A stretch of 64,000 nucleotides of DNA from Fuerstiella sp. (GCA_014238335.1 JABABI010000005.1:95804-159803); one strand, 5' to 3'; shown: positions 1 through 9,359, counted from the stretch's first letter. A program made the numbers and translations. The notes: generated by a model from the sequence alone, not told the origin.

Positions 1-6
1 GAAACG

Positions 7-1764
7 TTACGTCAGCCGTCCGCAACTCACAGTCGCGGCTTTGGCAGCTTCACCGTTTCTTTCCACGGACCCCACTCCCGTGGCCAGGATGCGGCGTTTG
101 TAGACGCAGTCCCCGCACGTGACGTACAGAGTATCACGATTCTCTCCGCCGAAAACGACGTTGCTGAGCCATGCCTTTTTGGGCCTGCGAATAATGAAGT
201 GTACTCGACCCGGCTGATCCAGCACCTGCAATCCCAGTGCGGTCGTAACATAGGTTCGTTCCTCAGTATCAACCGTCATTCCGTCTGCGCTGGACTTCAG
301 CTGATCGGTGACGTGCAACCGGCCATATTGCTGTTTGTGGGTCAGCGCGCCGTCGGATGCGATCCGAAACGAATAGCAGAATCGTCCACGAGTATCGGAC
401 ACGGTTAACGCTGTCTGGTCCGGTGAGGTGATTATACCGTTCGGAAACTTAATGCCGGTGTCCACGACAGTCGCAGCACCATCCGGTTTGAAGTGCCACA
501 CTTTTTTTGCCGACAGTTCTGTTACATAGCCACTGCCATTTGGCAGCACGACAATGTCGTTGGCCTTGATGTCACGCAGGAAAATCTGTTTGTTCCCGTC
601 CGGCGTGTCCCGCACGATGTGCCCCGTACCACCTTCGCAGGCGTAGAGTTTTCCGTCGGGGCCAAACATCATTCCGTTGGCCGCCCCGCTGTTTTCTGCA
701 AAGACAGACACCTTGCCTTTGTTGTCAATCCTGTGAATGCGGCTGTTGGGAATGTCGGTAAAGAAGACATCGCCAGCGTCGCTGACCGCAGGCCCTTCCG
801 TGAATCGGTGTCCGTTGCTGACAAGCTGCCAGTCTTCATCTTTAATCAGCAGATTCGTGCGTCGTGGTTTGTCTGCGACGTTCGTAATCGGATTCGGATA
901 GTCTCGCCACAACCACTGCAAAGCTTCCGGAATAATAGCGGCACCGTGTTTGCCGTTGTGTCTGCCTGCGCCCCAGACGTGTTTCACGTCATCCCCCGAA
1001 AACTGCAGTGCCGACAGCATGGTCGGATTGGCGTTCCACCAGCTGCCACCATAAATATCAAGGTCAGTACTGCCGTCCTGCAGAAGTATTCGCAGCGGCT
1101 TTGGTTCTGTCTTCCGCACCAGAATTGGATATTCGTTGCCGCCCCGCAATCCGACATAAGTCCCAACAGTGCTGAAGATTCTCCGAAATGCATCCGGACG
1201 TTCCCATGCCGCCGTGAAGGCACAAATGGCTCTCGAGCTGCTGCCCGCGATGCAGTGGTCATTGGGGTCGTCGCTGAACGTGTATGTCTTCGCGACTTCC
1301 GGCAGCAGCTCTTCGATCAAAAACCGAGCGTAACGATCACCCACCGCGTCGTATTCAAAGCTGCGGTTGTAGCGAGGCTGCGCATCATCGCTGGCGGCGG
1401 GAACAATTCCCGGAGTCACGAACACGCCCAGCTGCACGGCCACGACGCCGCTGTGAATCATATTGTCCAGCACTGTGGGCCGTCGCCAGCCTTTGGCCTT
1501 GTTGTAACCGTCCTGCACGACCATCCGGCAGGGTTTCTTTGCTGCGTCGTATTGCGCGGGAACGTAGACCCAATACTGTCGAACAGTCCCGGGAAAGATC
1601 GTGCTGCGGAACTCGTGCGGACGGTCGATCGCGCCGTGTGGAATGTCATCGTTGGCCACAGCTTCCGGGGGAACGGGATAGTTCTCCTGCCGGCCACGGA
1701 CACAATCAAGCAATGCCGTATTCAGGAACGTGACGGCGAAAAACATTACGAGAACACGGACCAT
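7..1764 (-). CDS. Secreted esterase / SMP-30 gluconolactonase fusion
   Basis: The N-terminal half is an enterochelin-esterase-like alpha/beta hydrolase (FPGTVRQYWVYVPAQYD, NRSFEYDAVGDRYARFL, then the nucleophile-elbow region AGSSSRAICAFTAAWERPD). The C-terminal half, from about residue 300, is an SMP-30/gluconolactonase beta-propeller (FTEGPAVSDAGDVFFTDIPN, KLYACEGGTGHIV, FPNGIITSPD). The ATG at 1764 starts MVRVLVMFFAVTFLNTALLDC, a clear export signal, so I prefer it to an upstream TTG at 1830. Such fusions probably act on sugar esters or lactones outside the cytoplasm; that role is family inference. The elbow reads G-S-S-S-R, whereas the two related domains encoded at 24962-27586 read S-S-S-G, so this esterase domain may be altered in activity. 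No partner gene overlaps it; the next gene upstream (5660-1923) is on the same strand, about 160 bp away. Confidence 0.85.
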   Translation of the reverse strand: MVRVLVMFFAVTFLNTALLDCVRGRQENYPVPPEAVANDDIPHGAIDRPHEFRSTIFPGTVRQYWVYVPAQYDAAKKPCRMVVQDGYNKAKGWRRPTVLDNMIHSGVVAVQLGVFVTPGIVPAASDDAQPRYNRSFEYDAVGDRYARFLIEELLPEVAKTYTFSDDPNDHCIAGSSSRAICAFTAAWERPDAFRRIFSTVGTYVGLRGGNEYPILVRKTEPKPLRILLQDGSTDLDIYGGSWWNANPTMLSALQFSGDDVKHVWGAGRHNGKHGAAIIPEALQWLWRDYPNPITNVADKPRRTNLLIKDEDWQLVSNGHRFTEGPAVSDAGDVFFTDIPNSRIHRIDNKGKVSVFAENSGAANGMMFGPDGKLYACEGGTGHIVRDTPDGNKQIFLRDIKANDIVVLPNGSGYVTELSAKKVWHFKPDGAATVVDTGIKFPNGIITSPDQTALTVSDTRGRFCYSFRIASDGALTHKQQYGRLHVTDQLKSSADGMTVDTEERTYVTTALGLQVLDQPGRVHFIIRRPKKAWLSNVVFGGENRDTLYVTCGDCVYKRRILATGVGSVERNGEAAKAATVSCGRLT

Positions 1765-1822
1765 TGATAATCGCTTCCGGATGAAATGTGTACTTATCGG
1801 TTCGTGATACAAGCCCCGCAGC

Positions 1823-1876
1823 ACAAGCAAGTGTGTTTCTCAATCGCACGATACCCACTCGCTTGCGTTTTGAGCT
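1823..1876. repeat. Dispersed intergenic repeat, copy A
   Basis: A stretch of about 54 bp between two genes. It shares CAAGCAAG, then TCAATCGC-CGA-AC-CACTCGCTT-CG and TTGAGCT, with the sequence at about 38855-38907. Both copies are intergenic. It looks like one of the short dispersed repeats common in planctomycete intergenic DNA. Function unknown. Confidence 0.5.
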
Positions 1877-1922
1877 ATGGCAGCCACCGCAGCAACTTCA
1901 AAATCAGATAATGCCGATATCA

Positions 1923-4900
1923 CTAATCGATGGGCTCCGCATCGTTCTCCACGATTTCCACACCACACAGAATTGCACGACCGTGAACGGGACTGAGGTC
2001 AATCTTCACGCTGGAGTCCGCTTCGACATCACGGACTTCCCGGACGATCGCACGGTTGCGTCCACCGGACTCCTTCGCAATATCAAGTTGTTCGATCACC
2101 GTGTTTCCCTGAACAGAGACGCTGAACACTCGATCGCCGACAGCGACCGGATCAGGCTCACTGAAGTGCAGCCGGACTGTGTACCGATTCGCCTTCGAAT
2201 CACTTTTACCCAGACGAATCGTCACTGATGTCAGCCCCTCGACACCGGAGCCGGCGACCCAGGTTTTGCCGTCGCCGCTGAGCAGCGAGGAATGCTGACG
2301 GAACTTTCGGATTTGATCACCTTTCAGGTCTACAGAAACGCTGGGTGAGGAACCACCCACGCTGGGTGCGTCAAACCACATTGTTCCGTTGTCAGCCATC
2401 CGGTCGCCAGGTGCCGCCAGATTGATTCCCACACGACGAATTCGATCCTGCTTTGGATCCAGAGACAACGCGCTGTAGCTCCACACTTCAGATTCCGGAA
2501 GGTGAACCAGTGACAGCGAAGTAAACAGCGAGTATCCGCATACACAGCCGTGGGCGAAGTTCGGAGCGTTCAAAACGCCGTTGGCCGGAATCAGGCTGTT
2601 CCGGCAGCCGGAGCGGAACCCATTCAGGCGCGACGTTTCTCCGGACTCGATATCGCAGAAACCAGCCGAAGCCGCTCGAAACGTCATCAGGTGGGGGCTG
2701 GCGATGGCATAGTTGCAGTGATGTCCCGCTTTGGTGAATTGCCAGTCGACTTCTTTATCCGTTAATGGATGGACCCGAGGCACGGGTTCGCCGGTTTCCA
2801 AATTCCATGACAGCCCGGGACCGCGCTGATCCAGCACTCGGTCGTTCCAGATAATGACTCGGTCCCAATAACTTTCCGGATGCCCCTTGAAGCCCTGTCC
2901 TTCTGCATATTGCTTCCACAGCAGTTCTCCGGACTTGCCGCGAAAGGCCATGACATGTTTCTTGTTGGTTAACAGCAGTACGTCATGTTCGACGGAATAC
3001 GAAACCCACGTGCCAATAATGTCGGTGTACTCTTTCCACAGCTCTTTGCCTGTCTGCAGATCGATGGCTTTGAGATGACGGATGTCGGAAGCTTTCGGGA
3101 TCAGCCCGCGACGTTTCCAGTCCTGATAGAAGTTCTCCAGCGCACCATCGAAGCAGAAAATCTTATCTGCACCCACAGATATGACAGGGAAGCTGGCTTC
3201 CGCTTCATGTGACCAGATTCGTTTGCCGTCGTGGCGGTTGAGTGCCACGATCTCGACGGGGGATCTCTGTCCGGCCAGCAGCTTGCGGGCATCGGGAAGT
3301 TTCTCTTTATCAGCGTCAAGCGTACGGAAGACGACAGCAATCAGCAGATCGTCCTTCACTCGGATACGCCCCCAGTCGTCCGCCGGGTCAGGCAATTTAA
3401 ATTTCGCCAGCTGCTTTCCGGTGGCCGGATCGAGCCGCAGACAGCTCTTTTCATGAACCAGGTAGATGGAGTCCTCGACGACCAGAAAATGAAATCCCGA
3501 CAGATGTTTTTCAAAGTCGTTACCACGACGGCCTGCTCGATAATCGTCGTCATCCTTCAGCGGTATCTGCCAGAGAATCCGCCCCGTGTACACATCGACA
3601 GCTGTCATTTTTCCGGGCCCCTGAATAAACATTCGCCCGCCAATGACCGCCATGCTGGGTCCCCAGAAATGACGGTTGTAAAACAGGCTGCCATCGGAAG
3701 CCGGCCCACCGAACCACAGAACTCCCAGCGGCGCCTTCACCAGCTGATCATGAGACATCAGCGTGTTCGACTCGTCGCCGTACTCGTGTGTCCAGTCGGC
3801 CGAACCCGGCAACGCCCCGCTTCGTATGAGCAGCGAGTAGTCGCCCGACCGTGCGATTTCGGCCCTGACGAGTTTTGTCTCAGCGATCAGCTTCGCGAAG
3901 GAAGCATGCTGGCTGTCATTGCCGGGCAGAAACGCGGTGCCACCGTAAGGACGCAGACAGGCGAAGAGCGTATGCAGCGATTCCGGCTTGTCCGTGAAAC
4001 CATAACGTTGTGGTTCTTCGCATACGACGACTGACGCCATGTACGGTGGAAGATTGAATTTGGCAGGATCACCGGCGTGCGCTACGACGCGAGTTCCGTA
4101 CAGGCCTGCGTCATCATAGTGCCGGCGCAATTGGGTTACACGTTTCGGATCGGGATCGATAACAATGATCCGCAGATCTGACTGCCGGACGAGTTCGCGG
4201 ATCAGGCCGCCGGTACCGATTCCCATGGCCACACAATAGCTGTCTTCCGGATTCGCGCGACTAAGCAGGCTGGCAACCCGTTCAGACCAGTCCGAAGATT
4301 CTTCGACCTGCTGCTGACTTTCCGTTCTGTTGCGTGGCTCAACCGACTCTGCACCGAAACAATGCATGCGACCATCTGCTGTCACAACGACCAGATGTCC
4401 GTTGGCAGCCACCATGGATGCCGGCGTTCCACTGACTTCCGTTTTCCATGAGACACGGGCAGCCGTGTCACCGGCAGGCAGGTCGATCGCAAACACGACC
4501 TTACCCTGGTGACCGTACAGACGCCTGCCGGCTTTGATATCAACCAGCAGCGGATTGGCTGCCAGCCATGTTTCGTAGTCTGTCTTTGGGAGATCGAGAA
4601 TCTGATCGTTGGGCACGGCCCATGCCTGAGTCAGTACGGAGACTTTTGTTTTTTTCCCGCGGCGATCGGTACGCTCGATCTCCTGAGGACTTGTCAGATC
4701 GTATGCCACCACCTTTCCGTTTTCGCCGGCGTAGATCATGTCGTTCCCAAGAACGGGCGTGCGCAGGCTCATGCCAAGTTGTCGCTTGCCCTTCGTGTCA
4801 AAGGTCACCGTTCCGTGGAACAACCACTGCCCGGTTGTGGCCACGTGATAATTGGTCACAGCGCTGGTCGAATACTGAAATTTTTCAAATCCACCGGTCC

Positions 4901-5660
4901 CGCGATTTCGGGAACCCACGACGGACCTGCCCTGCGGGATCAACACTCGGGCATCATTGGCAGCAAGATAACCCTGTGGCGTCATGTCGTTCAGTGTGAC
5001 AACGTCGTGCCGGGGCGGCGTGACTGCCGGCCTGGATTCAACAAGCTCACCGGTGGCTGCATCGACCGCATACAAGAATGTGCCTTCGAACGGCCAGACT
5101 CCCGCAGTGAACTGAATCTGATCATCCACGAGCACCGGGCCACCTCGGACCGGCCACACGGAAATCAGTCGTTCGTTACCAATTACGTGGCGATCATTGG
5201 GAGCTGCGCGAAATCGCCACAGCAGTTCTCCGCTGTCGGCCGTCAGGCAGTACAGAGCCCCGTCGTCCGCACCGAAGTAGACTTTGCCTTCAGATAGAAC
5301 GGGGGCGAACCTAACCGGACCATCCGTAAAGAAACGCCAGCGGTATTTGCCGGTCACAAGGTCCACTGCTGTTACCGAATCGTTGCGGGATGATCCATAA
5401 TACAACGTCGATCCGGCAATCACCGGCTCGTACGTCGCATCGAAGTGCAGACGCGGATCTTCCGGCCACGCGGGTTTCAGGTCTGGCAGTGCGAGCGTCC
5501 ATTGTGGATGCAACTGTTCCGCCAGTTGCTCGGAGGTCGTGGCACTCCGTCGTGCGTCAGATCGCCATGTCGGCCAGTCCGCAGCGTTGATCTGCGTCGT
5601 TGAGGCCAGGCACGGTGCCATGAACATCAGACCGAATGCGGTTGCAAAGTTTCGATTCAT
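1923..5660 (-). CDS. Large exported PQQ-like beta-propeller protein with embedded methyltransferase-like domain
   Basis: This 1245-residue protein starts at the ATG at 5660, preceded by AGAAGG. It begins MNRNFATAFGLMFMAPCLASTTQINA, a signal peptide. The first ~430 residues are PQQ-type propeller blades (WPTWRSDARRSATT, AVDLVTGKYRWRF, YCLTADSGELLWRF). Around residues 480-600 lies a Rossmann methyltransferase-like segment (CVAMGIGTGGLIRELVRQ, IIVIDPDPKRVTQLRRHY). More blades follow (AVDVYTGRILWQIPL, RLDPATGKQLAKF, AIDLQTGKELWKEY), then a C-terminal beta-rich region. Single propellers of this class are usually annotated BamB-like. A SAM-binding fold in an exported protein is odd, because SAM is not expected outside the cytoplasm, so the middle domain may be structural or may bind another ligand. 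The gene is divergent from the oxidoreductase at 5923. Confidence 0.85.
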   Translation of the reverse strand: MNRNFATAFGLMFMAPCLASTTQINAADWPTWRSDARRSATTSEQLAEQLHPQWTLALPDLKPAWPEDPRLHFDATYEPVIAGSTLYYGSSRNDSVTAVDLVTGKYRWRFFTDGPVRFAPVLSEGKVYFGADDGALYCLTADSGELLWRFRAAPNDRHVIGNERLISVWPVRGGPVLVDDQIQFTAGVWPFEGTFLYAVDAATGELVESRPAVTPPRHDVVTLNDMTPQGYLAANDARVLIPQGRSVVGSRNRGTGGFEKFQYSTSAVTNYHVATTGQWLFHGTVTFDTKGKRQLGMSLRTPVLGNDMIYAGENGKVVAYDLTSPQEIERTDRRGKKTKVSVLTQAWAVPNDQILDLPKTDYETWLAANPLLVDIKAGRRLYGHQGKVVFAIDLPAGDTAARVSWKTEVSGTPASMVAANGHLVVVTADGRMHCFGAESVEPRNRTESQQQVEESSDWSERVASLLSRANPEDSYCVAMGIGTGGLIRELVRQSDLRIIVIDPDPKRVTQLRRHYDDAGLYGTRVVAHAGDPAKFNLPPYMASVVVCEEPQRYGFTDKPESLHTLFACLRPYGGTAFLPGNDSQHASFAKLIAETKLVRAEIARSGDYSLLIRSGALPGSADWTHEYGDESNTLMSHDQLVKAPLGVLWFGGPASDGSLFYNRHFWGPSMAVIGGRMFIQGPGKMTAVDVYTGRILWQIPLKDDDDYRAGRRGNDFEKHLSGFHFLVVEDSIYLVHEKSCLRLDPATGKQLAKFKLPDPADDWGRIRVKDDLLIAVVFRTLDADKEKLPDARKLLAGQRSPVEIVALNRHDGKRIWSHEAEASFPVISVGADKIFCFDGALENFYQDWKRRGLIPKASDIRHLKAIDLQTGKELWKEYTDIIGTWVSYSVEHDVLLLTNKKHVMAFRGKSGELLWKQYAEGQGFKGHPESYWDRVIIWNDRVLDQRGPGLSWNLETGEPVPRVHPLTDKEVDWQFTKAGHHCNYAIASPHLMTFRAASAGFCDIESGETSRLNGFRSGCRNSLIPANGVLNAPNFAHGCVCGYSLFTSLSLVHLPESEVWSYSALSLDPKQDRIRRVGINLAAPGDRMADNGTMWFDAPSVGGSSPSVSVDLKGDQIRKFRQHSSLLSGDGKTWVAGSGVEGLTSVTIRLGKSDSKANRYTVRLHFSEPDPVAVGDRVFSVSVQGNTVIEQLDIAKESGGRNRAIVREVRDVEADSSVKIDLSPVHGRAILCGVEIVENDAEPID

Positions 5661-5803
5661 GATTACCTTCTCTGCACAGTTCAGGAATTCCCGACGGAAC
5701 ATCAGCTTGCAGCTGTGGGCGTCAGCCTGCAGAACCAAGCTTGATTCATACCACAGCCGCGACACAGGTGACAGCAACTACGGCGAGGACAAGAGGGGAC
5801 CGC

Positions 5804-5859
5804 AGTCTTTTTCGGACGAACGATATTTTGGCTCAAGCTGTATCCGGCCGAAAAAGACT
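5804..5859. repeat. Perfect 12-bp inverted repeat in a divergent promoter region
   Basis: AGTCTTTTTCGG at 5804-5815 is matched exactly by its reverse complement CCGAAAAAGACT at 5848-5859, with a 32-nt spacer. It sits between the divergent genes starting at 5660 (minus) and 5923 (plus). It could be an operator for both or a long-loop hairpin. No regulator is encoded beside it. Confidence 0.55.
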
Positions 5860-5922
5860 CCCGACCCTTACGATTTACAATGGTGCCCAGTGAGCCCGGA
5901 AAACGAACGACAGGATTGAAAA

Positions 5923-6969
5923 ATGAATGCGATTCGAGTGGGAATTATCGGACTGGGAGCAAACACACGGTTGCGGCATGTGCCGGGGCTGCAGGCCTGT
6001 GACGACGTCGAAATCGTGAGTGTCTGCAACCGCCGACCGGAATCGACCGGAAAAGCGGCCGACGAATTCGGGATTGCCAAAACTTTCGACAAGTGGCAGG
6101 ACCTCGTCGCCGACGCGGACATCGATGCTGTGGTGATTGGCACATGGCCGTATCTGCACCGTGACATCACGGTCGCCGCACTGCAGGCGGGGAAGCACGT
6201 GCTCGTGGAAGCCCGCATGGCCCGCAACGCGGCAGAATCGCATCAGATGCTTAAAGCGAGCCGGCAGAATGACCACCTTGTCGCTCAAATCGTGCCCAGT
6301 CCATTTGGTTTGCGAGTTCACCAGACAGTCAGGCAACTGCTGGCCGACGGTTACGTAGGCGAGTTGCGTGAAGTTGTCGTCCTGGGCTGCAATGCGGCGA
6401 ATGCGAATCCTGCAATACCGCTGCATTGGCGTCAGTCTGCAGAGCTGAGCGGGTTGAACATGCTGGCCATGGGAATCCTGCACGAAACGCTAATCCGGTG
6501 GGTGCCCGATCCCGTGCGTGTGCTCGCACAAACACAGATCTTCACCGCGCAACGCCCTGTCGCGGAAACTGGTGAACCGTCCGACGTGGGTACGCCGGAC
6601 AGTGTCCATGTCCTGACTGAACTGCCCGGCGGGGCCCGCGGGATCTATCATCTGAGCAGCGTCACTCATCATGCACCGCCTCTGCAGATTCGCATCTTCG
6701 GCAGTGAAGGTACTCTGCAGTACCTGTGCGGTGCCGACGATCAACTGCTGGGTGCTCGCAAAGACGAAGGCGAGCTGACAGAGATTCAGATACCAGTGGA
6801 AAAGCAGGGTCGCTGGCGCGTCGAAGCAGATTTCATCGACGCCATTCGCGGCAACAGGTCGGTCGAATTCACAGACTTCGCAACGGGCGTGCGCTACATG
6901 GAATTCACCGAAGCCGTCGCACAAAGTGCGGCCCGTGGACAGGCGATTGGGTTGCCACTGGAAGGATGA
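5923..6969 (+). CDS. Gfo/Idh/MocA family oxidoreductase
   Basis: A 348-residue NAD(P)-dependent dehydrogenase of the glucose-fructose oxidoreductase family. The N-terminal Rossmann fold shows GIIGLGANTRLRHVPGL and VCNRRPESTGKAADEFG. A C-terminal alpha/beta domain follows (HVLTELPGGARGIYHLSS, RIFGSEGTLQYL). The usual E-K-P motif after GKHVL reads E-A-R-M-A, so the conserved lysine and proline are absent; this is a recognisable subfamily trait, but it means that canonical sugar dehydrogenation should not be assumed. No signal peptide is seen, so it is probably cytoplasmic. The substrate cannot be told from sequence. The gene stands alone and is followed by a strong inverted repeat at 6982-7030. 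Confidence 0.9.
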   Translation: MNAIRVGIIGLGANTRLRHVPGLQACDDVEIVSVCNRRPESTGKAADEFGIAKTFDKWQDLVADADIDAVVIGTWPYLHRDITVAALQAGKHVLVEARMARNAAESHQMLKASRQNDHLVAQIVPSPFGLRVHQTVRQLLADGYVGELREVVVLGCNAANANPAIPLHWRQSAELSGLNMLAMGILHETLIRWVPDPVRVLAQTQIFTAQRPVAETGEPSDVGTPDSVHVLTELPGGARGIYHLSSVTHHAPPLQIRIFGSEGTLQYLCGADDQLLGARKDEGELTEIQIPVEKQGRWRVEADFIDAIRGNRSVEFTDFATGVRYMEFTEAVAQSAARGQAIGLPLEG

Positions 6970-6981
6970 GAAAATCGACGT

Positions 6982-7030
6982 CAGTACCGTAGGCCGTAAC
7001 TCGCTCCGCTCGGTACGGCCTACGGTACTG
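6982..7030. terminator. 17-bp perfect inverted repeat, terminator- or REP-like
   Basis: CAGTACCGTAGGCCGTA (6982-6998) and TACGGCCTACGGTACTG (7014-7030) are perfect complements around a 15-nt loop. It lies 12 nt after the stop of the oxidoreductase and in the convergent gap before the sulfatase stop. There is no U-run on either side, so it may be a REP-type element or an RNA-stabilising hairpin rather than an intrinsic terminator. Confidence 0.6.
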
Positions 7031-7107
7031 TTGATGATGGGTGTGTTATAACACTGCTGCAATGACCGGCCGCGTCGCTTATGCAGAACACGGTACCTCG
7101 GTAGTCG

Positions 7108-8616
7108 CTACTGTTTCTTTTTTTTCCTCGACCTGCCTGCGCTACTGTTCGACTTTTCTTTGCTTTTCCACAGCACGATATCCTGCACATCATTCTGCGC
7201 CGGCGGCCCTGTAGTGCTGCGACCTCGCAACACATCGGACTTCAGCTGACTGACCAGCCGCGCCACCACTTCCGGCTTCGCGTCGTACAGGTTGGTCATC
7301 TCTGACGGATCGATCTCAATGTCGTAAAGTTGTCCGGGAAGACTGTCCAGCGGCGCCTGGTTTTCCCTGGGTGAGGACCACCCTCCCGAAGCTCTTGCCA
7401 GGCAGAGTTTCCACTTTCCCTGTCGATAAGCGAAGTGGCCGCTAATTGAATGATGAATCACCCCGGCCCGCGTCGAATCGATCGGCTTTCCACCCAGCGC
7501 CGGAAGGAAACTGACGCTGTCCTCGCAACCGAGTCCCTTCACTCGATGCTCCGTCAGCTCTTCGAGAGTGGCGAACAGGTCCACCAGACAGATGAGCTGC
7601 ATGCTGGTCGAACCGGGTTGGATATGGCCCGGCCAGCGGGCAATAAAGGGAATGCGGTGTCCGCCATCCCAGATATCTGCCTTTGAACCTCGCAGATGAG
7701 CACTGACTTTGTGGCCTTGCGCTGCCAGCTTGTCGATGCCGGCCGCTTTCGAACAACCGTTGTCACTGGTGAAGATCACCAGAGTGTTGTCTGTCATGCC
7801 ATGTCGCTGCAGTGCATTGGAGATGGCACCGACCACCGCGTCGGTTTCCATCACGAAATCGCCGTAAGCGCCGAGCGGGCTCTTTCCCTGCCATGCCTGG
7901 GACGGGACGATCGGCGTGTGAGGCGAACCAAGCGGAACGTACAGAAAGAAAGGTCTCCGGTCCTTTGCCCGCGCGGCGATGTATTCAACAGACTTGCGAG
8001 TCAGCCGCGGCAACATGTTGATTGTCGCGTCGTGAGCAATCACTTCGTCGTTCTCGACCACTGCTTCCATGTTGCGGGCGTGGTGGAAGCCGTGGTAATA
8101 ATCGAAACCGCGACGCACGGGGCCGTCAGGAATCTTCGCACCGACCGGCGGCGTCTTGTGCTGTTTCTGCACGTACGCTTCACCGGTTTGTGGATTGAGG
8201 TATCGAAAATCCAGATGCCACTTTCCAACAATCCCCGTGTGATAACCCTGTTTCTGGAGAAACGAAGCAACGGTCGGCCGGTCGTGAGCGATCAGGCTGG
8301 GAGCGAAGCCCGTGACAACACCTTTCTGTAGACGAGTGCGCCAGCTGTAGCGTCCCGTCATGATTCCATAGCGGGTAGGCGTGCAGACCGACGACCCGGA
8401 ATGGGCGTCGGTGAAGATCATCCCTTCACGGGCCAGTTGATCCGCACACGGAGTGGCGATCTTACTGGTTTCCGGAGCCAGGCAATGGATGTCCCCATAC
8501 CCAAGGTCATCACACATAATGAAAATAACGTTCGGCCGCGCTGCATCCGGATTCGCTGCAATGCCCGACGTCGCAAGGAACCAGGCACACAATGAAAAAA
8601 TAATGGTGTTATTCAT
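7108..8616 (-). CDS. Exported type I sulfatase
   Basis: This is a formylglycine-dependent sulfatase of the alkaline phosphatase superfamily. Key features are the N-terminal metal site RPNVIFIMCDDLGYGD, the modification motif C-T-P-T-R in SVCTPTRYGIMTGRYSWRT, GKWHLD, and the metal site in IFTSDNGCSK. The chosen ATG at 8616 gives a signal peptide (MNNTIIFSLCAWFLATSGIAA); an ATG at 8631 is also possible. Such enzymes remove sulfate from algal or animal polysaccharides in the periplasm or outside the cell, and need the formylglycine-generating enzyme, which is not encoded here. The C-terminus ends in an unusual Lys/Arg-rich tail (RSRKKKKQ). Substrate specificity cannot be read from the sequence. 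Confidence 0.92.
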   Translation of the reverse strand: MNNTIIFSLCAWFLATSGIAANPDAARPNVIFIMCDDLGYGDIHCLAPETSKIATPCADQLAREGMIFTDAHSGSSVCTPTRYGIMTGRYSWRTRLQKGVVTGFAPSLIAHDRPTVASFLQKQGYHTGIVGKWHLDFRYLNPQTGEAYVQKQHKTPPVGAKIPDGPVRRGFDYYHGFHHARNMEAVVENDEVIAHDATINMLPRLTRKSVEYIAARAKDRRPFFLYVPLGSPHTPIVPSQAWQGKSPLGAYGDFVMETDAVVGAISNALQRHGMTDNTLVIFTSDNGCSKAAGIDKLAAQGHKVSAHLRGSKADIWDGGHRIPFIARWPGHIQPGSTSMQLICLVDLFATLEELTEHRVKGLGCEDSVSFLPALGGKPIDSTRAGVIHHSISGHFAYRQGKWKLCLARASGGWSSPRENQAPLDSLPGQLYDIEIDPSEMTNLYDAKPEVVARLVSQLKSDVLRGRSTTGPPAQNDVQDIVLWKSKEKSNSSAGRSRKKKKQ

Positions 8617-8907
8617 ACCTGGAAGACTCATCGAAGAACGAATTTGCACGGATGGAAGACGATAACGTACCGGTAAACACAGGTCGGCACTACTGTCTCC
8701 TGCGAATTGAACCGAACAAACGTTTCCTTCCACCAGTCACACACGTGTGTCATGTCACCACTGTCAGACGTCTGGTTTTCACACTCGTTTGCCAACGACC
8801 GACTCGCCGCATCGGCAGTGAAACGGACCGGAATTCGGTAGTCGCGGCGTCAGAGACGGACCTCGGCTTTCATGATTGGTACGCCTTACGGCCCCCAAAA
8901 ACACGCC

Positions 8908-9359
8908 TTAACTGCCTCGAGCCGCGCAACACAGTTCAGTCAGTGGGGCTGACAACGCCTGCACCAATTCGTCCTTCAGTGTTTTCCCTGCCGCCTCCTG
9001 AGCTTCTTTCCAGGCGGGTTCGGCCTTCTTAATTAGCGATTGGCCTGCCGGCGTAAGCTGGAAAGGCTGAGAACGACCGGGCTCGGGCGCAATCTCCAGC
9101 CAGCCCTTCGCCCGCATTCGCTAGACGTTGCGGCTGAGCGTGGATGTGTGCAGGTACAGCATCTCACAGACGACAGCCGGACGAGCCACGCCAAGATGCT
9201 GAGCCAGAACCAGAATATTAAGCTGGCTGACTTTGACTCCCAGCGGATGAAAGGCAGCGTCGTAAATGCTGGTTACTACGCGGCCCCCAGTCGATTTTTT
9301 GCTGCCAGGCAACGGCCATCGATTGTTGTTTTTGACGCTGCTGTCTTCCTGCGGGCCAT
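8908..9359 (-). pseudogene. MarR-family regulator, broken by a frameshift and an amber codon
   Basis: The start at 9359 follows AGAGGTG and gives MARRKTAASKTTIDGRCLAA, which runs into a TAG at 9276-9278. Shifting frame after a run of five G (about 9283-9287) restores a winged-helix sequence (RVVTSIYDAAFHPLGVKVSQ, LVLAQHLGVARPAVVC, TSTLSRNV). This is stopped by TAG at 9121-9123, then continues in the same frame as RMRAKGWLEIAPEPGRSQPF and LTPAGQSLIKKAEPAWKEAQ. The family normally has glutamate at the stop (RNVERMRA), so GAG to TAG explains it. One lost G plus one nonsense change have destroyed the repressor, unless sequencing error is involved. The likely operator lies just upstream at 9372-9406. 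Confidence 0.8.

Noticed and set aside
493..1767. Long plus-strand frame opposite the first esterase gene
   Set aside because: Antisense shadow of a gene with clear domain motifs; no motifs of its own.
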